Assembly (NCBI GenBank): GCA_023410975.1
Contig: JAEYPG010000132.1
Location: forward strand, 1 to 7,782
DNA: 7,782 nt
From: Pseudomonadota bacterium
GTDB taxonomy: Bacteria > Pseudomonadota > Gammaproteobacteria > Burkholderiales > Burkholderiaceae_C
Direction: 5' to 3'
The position numbers and the translations under genes were made by a program. Shown piece after piece: positions 1 through 6,263 of the stretch. Numbering within the stretch: the stretch's first letter is position 1; each line of letters begins with the position of its first letter. The notes beneath the pieces were generated by a model that searched no databases, was not told the DNA's origin, and was given only the letters and a program-made list of their open reading frames with translations.

Positions 1-614
1 CGTCGCTGCTGCGCCGCCGCCCCGACCTCGCCCAGGCCGAGCAGGCCATCGTGGCCGCCGATGCCGCGTTGGCCGCGGCACGCGATCAGCTCCTGCCCGC
101 GCTGCAGCTCAGCGCCTCCGCCACCTACCAGGGATTCACCTTGCACCAGCTGCTGGACGCGCCGACGCTGCTGTGGAGCGTGGGCGCGAGCGTGCTGGCG
201 CCGGTGTTCCAGGGCGGGCGGCTGCGGGCGCAGGCCGACGTGGCACAGGCGCAGCGCGCGCAGGCGCTGCATGGCTACGAGCAGGCGGCGCGCAACGCCT
301 TTGCCGAGGTAGACAACGCGCTGACGGCCATCGCCTCGCTGCGCCAACAGCGCGAGCAGGCGCTGCTTCGCCGCGACGCCGCGCTGGAGGCGCTGCGCAT
401 CGCGCGCAACCGCTACCGCAACGGCTATGCCTCTTACCTGGAAGAGCTCGATGCCCAGCGCAGCAGCTACGCCGCCGAGCAGGGCGTGCTGCAGCTGCAA
501 GGCGCGCTGCTGTCCGCGCACGTGGACCTGGCGCGGGCGCTGGGCGGAGGCTGGAGCGGCGAGGCGGCACAACCGGTTTCCGCATCGCGCGGGGACGCAG
601 CGGTGAGGGAGTGA
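1..614 (+). CDS. RND efflux outer-membrane factor, NodT/OprM family, C-terminal part (5' truncated by window)
   Basis: This is the C-terminal 203 residues of a TolC-like outer-membrane channel protein. Such proteins form a trimer that docks on a periplasmic adaptor and an RND pump to export drugs, solvents or metals. The reading frame is open from base 3, so the real start lies left of the window; the GTG at 51 is an internal codon. The visible part opens with RRRPDLAQAEQ, the hallmark 'RRPDI..AE' segment of the NodT family. It continues through VGASVLAPVFQGGRL, the conserved 'P.F.GG.L' beta-strand/loop, and then long alanine-, arginine- and glutamine-rich helices typical of the periplasmic coiled-coil barrel. 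It ends close to LARALGGGW, the usual C-terminus of the family. Adaptor and pump genes would be expected upstream, outside the window. The substrate cannot be inferred. Family assignment is strong; the specific gene name is not determinable. Confidence 0.93.
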   Translation, partial: SLLRRRPDLAQAEQAIVAADAALAAARDQLLPALQLSASATYQGFTLHQLLDAPTLLWSVGASVLAPVFQGGRLRAQADVAQAQRAQALHGYEQAARNAFAEVDNALTAIASLRQQREQALLRRDAALEALRIARNRYRNGYASYLEELDAQRSSYAAEQGVLQLQGALLSAHVDLARALGGGWSGEAAQPVSASRGDAAVRE

Positions 615-663
615 CCTTTTGCGCAGGAATCCGGTTCTTGTGCGCGAGGCGTGAAGCCGTACC

Positions 664-722
664 GCGGCGGGGCTGCCCCCATCTCCTAGAGTGTGGGTCC
701 CTGCGGCGGGGGAGCCATCTCC
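664..722 (+). promoter_or_regulatory. Upstream region of the zinc-ribbon protein, with a sigma-32-like -10 element
   Basis: The gap between the efflux gene and the next ATG (615-742) holds CCCCATCT at 677-684. This matches the remembered heat-shock sigma (RpoH) -10 consensus CCCCATnT. The only -35-like string is CGTGAAG at 650-656, a partial match to CTTGAAA. Its spacer of about 20 bases is longer than the usual 11-16, so the promoter is tentative. The region also contains an imperfect duplication: GCGGCGGGG followed by a pyrimidine-rich ATCTCC occurs at 664-686 and again at 703-722. No long rho-independent terminator for the efflux gene is visible; GGGG-CTG-CCCC at 669-679 is only a four-base-pair stem. 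Confidence 0.3.
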
Positions 723-742
723 ACGCCTGCCGCTCCGAGCAC

Positions 743-1186
743 ATGACGCAACAAGACACCCCCCCTGCCGCTCTCTCCCTTGGCCTCTTGGCGCGGATGC
801 CGTGGTGGGTGGGCGTGGCCCTGGCACTGGCGGCCTTCGTCGCGCTGCGCGAAGCCGGCAAGCCGCCAGCCAACCACGGGACGCAAGTGCTGGCCAGCGT
901 GGGGCAGGTGCTGGTGCCGCTGCTGTGCCTGCTGCTGGCGGCGCTGTCGGCCTGGCGGCAGCGCCGGCTGGCCGCGTCGAGCCCGCTGCAGGCGACGGCC
1001 CTGGACTCCACCGTACCGCTGCACACGCCGGCTCAGACGCCCGATTTCGAAGACACCGTGCCTCCCTGCCCGCTGTGCCACGGCGCCATGGTGCGCCGCG
1101 CGCACCGCTTGGGACCGCAAGCCGGCCAGGTGTTCTGGCGCTGCCTGAACCATCCGGGGTGCACGGGGCAGCGCGAGGCGGAGTAG
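743..1186 (+). CDS. Small two-TM membrane protein with C-terminal topoisomerase-type Cys4 zinc ribbon
   Basis: The protein has 147 residues and no recognised named function. It has three parts. A short N-terminal tail leads into two hydrophobic segments at about residues 20-36 and 49-69, predicted to be transmembrane helices joined by a short charged loop. A polar linker follows, roughly residues 72-107. The C-terminus is a zinc ribbon with Cys109, Cys112, Cys134 and Cys140 (CPLC ... FWRC..HPGC), which matches the zinc finger found as repeats at the C-terminus of bacterial DNA topoisomerase I. The domain is expected to bind one zinc ion and perhaps nucleic acid at the cytoplasmic face, but this is an inference. 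The ATG at 743 is chosen because hydrophobic segment 1 follows after a plausible short tail; the frame is open far upstream, but there it only shadows the efflux gene. No strong Shine-Dalgarno sequence precedes it. The codon pattern and the intact zinc motif support a real gene. Confidence 0.8.
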   Translation: MTQQDTPPAALSLGLLARMPWWVGVALALAAFVALREAGKPPANHGTQVLASVGQVLVPLLCLLLAALSAWRQRRLAASSPLQATALDSTVPLHTPAQTPDFEDTVPPCPLCHGAMVRRAHRLGPQAGQVFWRCLNHPGCTGQREAE

Positions 1187-1201
1187 CCAGCCTGCCTGCG
1201 C

Positions 1202-1260
1202 GCCGGCCCTAAGCGCGTTGTGGCCAAGTGCAGCCCTTGCCCTGCACCTGGCAAGCCGGC
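1202..1260. terminator. Stem-loop region between convergent genes, possible bidirectional terminator
   Basis: Between the two convergent stop codons (1186 and 1261) lies an inverted repeat. GCCAAGTGCAG (1223-1233) pairs with CTGCACCTGGC (1242-1252) with one A-C mismatch and an eight-base loop. Outside it, GCCGGC at 1202-1207 and 1255-1260 could pair as an outer stem. There is no run of T on either side, so it is not a classical rho-independent terminator. It may only slow polymerase or stabilise the 3' ends. The position favours a termination role; the evidence is modest. Confidence 0.4.
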
Positions 1261-1818
1261 TCACTTCTTGGCAGCCCTGAACTGCAGCCGCAGCGGCCGG
1301 CGCCTGCGCAAGGGGTTGGCCTCGATCACCAGCGCCACGCGCGTCCATCCGGCGCGCTCAAAGGCCCTGCGCGAAGGCATGTTGGAGTGCCAGACACGGG
1401 CATACGTGCGCGGGAAACCTTCCCGTCCCATGTCGCGGCACGATGCCGCAATGAGTGCCGTGGCCACCCCGCGCCCGCGCGCTTCAGGCAAGGCAATGAC
1501 CTGTACCAGCTTGGCCTCGCCTTCCCGCAGTGGCCAGAAATTGCGCTTCAGATAGCGGCTCCCCCACCAGTAGAAGCACACGGCGACGATGCGGCCGTCC
1601 AACGTGGCGGCATAGGCGCGCGCGCCCTCGCCGGCATAGACAGCCTGCGCCCGGATCAGGGGCGAGGAATCGGCCTCCAGCGTTGCCTGGTCAACGGCCC
1701 GGACCGCCGGCCCGTCGGCAACCGCCGCCGCGCCCGCGGTATCGCGGGCGTAGATCTGGTAGGGCGCGTAGTCTCCCAGGACCACCCGTGCCAAGCGCTT
1801 GAGCAGTGACTTCGGCAT
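1261..1818 (-). CDS. GNAT-family N-acetyltransferase
   Basis: This 185-residue protein is expected to transfer an acetyl (or other acyl) group from acyl-CoA to an amine. The signature is motif A: VIALPEARGRGVATAL at residues 107-122, where R114-G-R-G117-V-A119 fits the R/Q-x-x-G-x-G/A pyrophosphate-binding loop. Near the C-terminus, HSNMPSRRAFERAGW (144-158) is the usual GNAT motif B region, in which a side chain packs against CoA. The C-terminus is strongly basic (RRRRP and a final AAKK). It starts with ATG only 12 bases after the stop of the FemAB-like gene on the same strand, with at best a weak ribosome-binding site, so translational coupling is likely. The substrate is unknown. Its place as third gene behind a deacetylase-like protein and a FemAB-like protein suggests a sugar- or peptide-linked amine, but protein N-acetylation or resistance functions cannot be excluded. 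Confidence 0.88.
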   Translation of the reverse strand: MPKSLLKRLARVVLGDYAPYQIYARDTAGAAAVADGPAVRAVDQATLEADSSPLIRAQAVYAGEGARAYAATLDGRIVAVCFYWWGSRYLKRNFWPLREGEAKLVQVIALPEARGRGVATALIAASCRDMGREGFPRTYARVWHSNMPSRRAFERAGWTRVALVIEANPLRRRRPLRLQFRAAKK

Positions 1819-1830
1819 GGCAGCGGGAGC

Positions 1831-2769
1831 TCAGGTGGCGAAGCGCAGCAGCTGCTTGACCCGGGTCTTGAGGCCCAGACGGTCCAGCGTCCTTCCCAGC
1901 CAGCCGGAGAAGCGGTCCATGAGCCGGTGGCCGTAAAAGATGGCCCGGTGACGCAGCGTGTCGCGCACCATGAACACATTGGCGCATTCACGCTGGTGCG
2001 TGGCGAACAGGCGCTTGTGATCCGACTGGCCTTCCGTGAAATCGAAGTACTTCAGGTCGCCGTCCTTGAACATCTGTTCCAGGGCCAGCCACTGCAGCAC
2101 CGTGCCCACCGAAAGCTGCATGTACGCCGGGTCGTAGCCCAGGTAGGCATAGATGGCCACGCCGTCCAGCACCGGGCAGTACAGATACGACACCGGCCGC
2201 GTGCCGTCGAAGAGGACGTAGGCGCGCACACAGCCTTGGGCCGCCAGCGACCGGGCCTGCTCGATGAACTCCGGCGAGTCAGGAAGGCCCGCGTCCAGCA
2301 GCTTTTCCTGGTAGGTCAGCTTCGACACTGCCCGCGCCAGCCTGAAGAACTCCGGCAGCTCCTGAGGCTGTCGGAAAGTCTTCCACACCAGGGATCCACC
2401 ACTGTGCTCAGTGAACTTGCGAATCTTGCGGTTGATCGTCGAGCGCGTCTTGGACGAGAACTTCTTCTGGTACTCGTCGAAGGACATACGCAGGTCGATG
2501 TAGCAGTGCTGGTACTGCAGCGGCACGTAGCACAGGTACTCCCCGACACGGCTCAGCGGCGGCAGTAGCGCATTCACCGGCAGGCTGCGCAGCACGAATC
2601 CCTTGCTGCCTTCGAGCAACTCGTCCACCGGCGGCACCGGCAAGGCCTGCGGCTCGATCTGCTCCGTCAGCCGGATCGCTCGGGACTGCAGCCGGATCGA
2701 CGCCTTGAACAGCGTCCAGTCGCTGAGCTGAAACTTGAATGCAACGTCACGGAATTCCCAAGGACTCAT
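1831..2769 (-). CDS. FemAB-like / Acetyltransf_6 (GNAT-fold) acyltransferase
   Basis: The 312-residue protein resembles the Acetyltransf_6 (CelD/BcsL, FemAB-like) group. These are GNAT-fold enzymes often found in polysaccharide or peptidoglycan loci that add acyl or aminoacyl groups. Visible hallmarks are the basic segment SSKTRSTINRKIRKF (residues 105-119), the strand-rich stretch AYVLFDGTRPVSYLYCPV (183-200), and FDFTEGQSDHKRLFAT (242-257), which corresponds to the family's 'DF..G...YK..W' region. There is no signal peptide or clear membrane helix, so it is probably cytoplasmic or peripheral. The frame is open 17 codons further upstream to an ATG at 2820, but I chose the ATG at 2769. It is preceded at six bases by GAAGGAAA (2775-2782 on the other strand), a strong Shine-Dalgarno sequence, and its ATGA overlaps the stop of the deacetylase gene. 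The donor and acceptor are unknown. Confidence 0.83.
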   Translation of the reverse strand: MSPWEFRDVAFKFQLSDWTLFKASIRLQSRAIRLTEQIEPQALPVPPVDELLEGSKGFVLRSLPVNALLPPLSRVGEYLCYVPLQYQHCYIDLRMSFDEYQKKFSSKTRSTINRKIRKFTEHSGGSLVWKTFRQPQELPEFFRLARAVSKLTYQEKLLDAGLPDSPEFIEQARSLAAQGCVRAYVLFDGTRPVSYLYCPVLDGVAIYAYLGYDPAYMQLSVGTVLQWLALEQMFKDGDLKYFDFTEGQSDHKRLFATHQRECANVFMVRDTLRHRAIFYGHRLMDRFSGWLGRTLDRLGLKTRVKQLLRFAT

Positions 2770-2782
2770 CGGTATTTCCTTC
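2766..2782 (-). promoter_or_regulatory. Ribosome-binding site and ATGA start/stop overlap that set the acyltransferase start
   Basis: On the minus strand GAAGGAAA (2782-2775) stands six bases before ATG at 2769-2767. The ATG shares its last two bases with the TGA stop (2768-2766) of the deacetylase gene. This is the classical layout for translational coupling by terminating ribosomes. It argues against the ATG at 2820, which would overlap the deacetylase coding sequence by 55 bases without a comparable site. Confidence 0.85.
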
Positions 2783-3728
2783 GGTACGCCTGCTCCATAA
2801 TCCTTCCACCCGTATGCCATAAAGGCGCAGCCAGTATTTCTGGCGGCTGAGCAACCGATTTCAGAGGCGCGTTTTGCAGTCCGCAGGCCCGGAAGGAATC
2901 ACGGTTTCTTTCCAGGAAGGCGCAGAGTTTCCGGAAACGGCTGACGACGATCTCATCGGGCATGTTGCGGCTGCGGTTGAGCAGCTCGAAATTGTGCGAG
3001 AGGATGACGAAATCCTCGTCGCCGCGCTCCAGTGCGCGCCACAGCAGGCTTTCCATTTCCCGGTGCGAGATGGCGGTCAGCTGCGCATGGCGCAATTTTC
3101 CCACGCCGTCCCGAAACACCGTCATGGGGTACTCGCACACGCCCTCGCACATCAGCGGCGCGGTGAGCGTGACGCCCGGCATGACGCCGCTGTCCGCCCC
3201 GAACATCAGCGCGTTGTAGCTGCTGTCGATGGCGATGCCGTTGGCCGCCAGCGCCCGCAGCGTGTCGCGGTTGAAGCCAAAATTGCCGGCGCGAAAAGCA
3301 TTGAAATGCGGCGCACCGGCGCGGCGCAGCATTCCGGCGCCCAAACCGATCAGCGTGGTCTGGTCTTCCAGCGAGAAATCGCGAATATTGGGCCGCTTGG
3401 CGCTGAGGCCAGGTATCAGTGGCGGCGTGGTCTCGTCGGCCCATTCGGGATGCAGGTGCATCTGCACTTCCTGTCCCCCGTCGTGCAGGATGCCGACAAT
3501 TTCCTCCAGCGGCTGCGCGCCGAAACGCGCGGAAAACAGCGGTTCGACGAAAAACACACCGACCAAGCCATGGTCGCGCAGTAACTTGGCCTGATAGGGC
3601 AGCCCGAAATCTCCCCGGGCTGTCGTTCCGTACACATAACGCTTGAAATGGTCGGGAAACTTTCGGTCAAGATCGTCCCAGCCGCTGCACCACACCTCGA
3701 CATCGACAGTGAAATAGACGTTAAGCAC
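2766..3728 (-). CDS. Polysaccharide deacetylase-like protein (carbohydrate esterase 4 / NodB-homology superfamily)
   Basis: This 320-residue protein is probably a metal-dependent N-deacetylase acting on an N-acetylated sugar, or a relative that has lost that activity. CE4-like motifs appear in order. YFTVDVEVW (residues 5-13) supplies D9 and E11, as in 'TVDVE' variants of motif 1. GGQEVQMHLHPEW (84-96) supplies H91 and H93 at the motif 2 position. FRAGNFGFN (145-153) with R146 is motif 3. VILSHNFEL (241-249) with H245 is the last motif. Motif 2 has HxH spacing instead of the usual H-S/T-x-x-H, so the metal site is atypical. No signal peptide is seen, which points to a cytoplasmic or membrane-surface substrate such as a lipid-linked sugar. 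From memory it resembles the WalW-like CE4 group, unverified. The start is GTG at 3728; no ATG occurs before residue 90, and a weak GGAAAAGA lies just upstream. It follows glmS by 63 bases. Confidence 0.85.
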   Translation of the reverse strand: MLNVYFTVDVEVWCSGWDDLDRKFPDHFKRYVYGTTARGDFGLPYQAKLLRDHGLVGVFFVEPLFSARFGAQPLEEIVGILHDGGQEVQMHLHPEWADETTPPLIPGLSAKRPNIRDFSLEDQTTLIGLGAGMLRRAGAPHFNAFRAGNFGFNRDTLRALAANGIAIDSSYNALMFGADSGVMPGVTLTAPLMCEGVCEYPMTVFRDGVGKLRHAQLTAISHREMESLLWRALERGDEDFVILSHNFELLNRSRNMPDEIVVSRFRKLCAFLERNRDSFRACGLQNAPLKSVAQPPEILAAPLWHTGGRIMEQAYRRKYR

Positions 3729-3741
3729 TTATTCTTTTCCC

Positions 3742-3783
3742 GGCAATTGCCTGAAGGCCGGCGGCCTCCAGGCGCCGCCGGCC
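3742..3783. terminator. Strong GC hairpin and adjacent palindrome between glmS and the deacetylase gene
   Basis: GGCCGGCGGC (3756-3765) is a perfect inverted repeat of GCCGCCGGCC (3774-3783), giving a ten-base-pair stem with an eight-base loop, just after the glmS stop. Reading on the minus strand, the sequence after the hairpin is TTCAGG and not a T run. It could therefore be an attenuator or an mRNA 3'-end stabiliser that lowers expression of the downstream genes. Next to it is a perfect ten-base palindrome, GGCAATTGCC (3742-3751), that could be an operator or a small second stem. Confidence 0.5.
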
Positions 3784-3791
3784 CGCCTCGC

Positions 3792-5621
<1,830 letters not shown>

Positions 5622-5777
5622 GTCGAACCCTCCTCGGCAGAAACAGTAGGCGGCATCGTAGGCAGTTCATCATGCAAAGTGCTTGCAAATTCGCAGACAA
5701 ACTGGAGTTTTCTTGCAAGTTACCTGAAGTACGAATTTTTATTTCAATAAAAATAAATTAAAGCAATAATATTGCAC
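5622..5777. promoter_or_regulatory. AT-rich divergent control region between glmS and the Lrp/AsnC gene
   Basis: This 156-base region should hold the promoters of both divergent genes. It carries repeated TGCAA-type motifs: TGCAAA at 5673-5678, CTTGCAA at 5682-5688, the perfect palindrome CTTGCAAG at 5712-5719, and TTGCA at 5772-5776. The first three are spaced by 11 and 30 bases, near whole helical turns, as expected for an oligomeric regulator such as an Lrp-family protein. Next to the regulator gene, 5735-5770 is almost pure A/T. The glmS ribosome-binding site GAGGAGGG occupies 5635-5628. Candidate sigma-70 elements are weak. For the + strand, TTCAAT (5743-5748) and AATAAT (5765-5770) are 16 bases apart. 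For the minus strand, TTGAAA lies at the same AT-rich tract, without a convincing -10. Binding by the neighbouring regulator is inferred. Confidence 0.55.
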
Positions 5778-6263
5778 ATGACTTCCTTGGACGAATTGGA
5801 TCGGCGCCTGTTGGCGCTGCTGCAGGAAGACGCCAGCCGCTCCAACCAGGCGCTGGCCGAGGCGGCCGGCATTTCCCCGGCCACGGCGCTGCGCCGGGTG
5901 CGGCGGCTGGTGGACGAGGGCGTGATCGAGCGCCAGATGGCGCTGGTGTCGCCCGCCGTGCTGCCCGACAGCCTCACCGCCATCGTCGAGATCACGCTGG
6001 ACCGCCAGGGCGCAGAGCACCAGGCGGCCTTCGAGGCGCGCGTGCGCGCGGAAGGCGCCGTGCAGCAGTGCTACCGCGTGGCCTCCGGGCCGGACTTCGT
6101 GCTGGTGCTGTGGGTGCCGGGCATGACGGCCTACCAGGCGCTGGTGCAGCGCCTGTTCACGCAGGACGCCAACGTGCGCAACGTGCGCTCCTTCTTCAGC
6201 CTGCAGCGCACGAAGTTCGAGCCGCGCATGGACCTCACTTCTTCATCACCACCAGCCCCTTGA
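5778..6263 (+). CDS. Lrp/AsnC-family transcriptional regulator
   Basis: This 161-residue DNA-binding protein belongs to the leucine-responsive/asparagine-responsive family, which usually forms octamers and senses amino acids. The N-terminus LDELDRRLLALLQEDAS is the family's opening helix ('LD..D..IL..L..D.R'). The helix-turn-helix follows at about residues 22-43 (NQALAEAAGISPATALRRV). The C-terminal ligand-binding RAM domain runs from about residue 62 to 145, including YRVASGPDFVLVLWVP (99-114) and the ending FFSLQRTKF. The length is normal for the family. I chose ATG at 5778, although TTG at 5772 is also in frame, because the family motif starts right after this ATG. No Shine-Dalgarno sequence is visible in the A/T-rich upstream stretch. 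It is divergent from glmS and probably regulates itself and perhaps glmS. Its last 29 bases overlap the tail of rlmI on the other strand. Confidence 0.92.
   Translation: MTSLDELDRRLLALLQEDASRSNQALAEAAGISPATALRRVRRLVDEGVIERQMALVSPAVLPDSLTAIVEITLDRQGAEHQAAFEARVRAEGAVQQCYRVASGPDFVLVLWVPGMTAYQALVQRLFTQDANVRNVRSFFSLQRTKFEPRMDLTSSSPPAP

Noticed and set aside
136..1026. A 296-codon minus-strand open frame opposite the efflux gene
   Set aside because: Composition is arginine/alanine/serine-rich with no motif, and the efflux family signature on the + strand explains the region.
2770..2820. Upstream ATG at 2820 for the FemAB-like gene
   Set aside because: It would overlap the deacetylase gene by 55 bases, while the ATG at 2769 has a strong ribosome-binding site and an ATGA coupling overlap.
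3728..3791. Tn7-type insertion downstream of glmS
   Set aside because: The region after glmS is a classic Tn7 target, but no Tn7 end repeats or tns genes are visible; the downstream genes are enzyme genes on the same strand as glmS.
5622..5777. glmS ribozyme/riboswitch in the leader
   Set aside because: The glmS ribozyme is known from Gram-positive bacteria, and this 156-base AT-rich region is too short and shows no matching structure.
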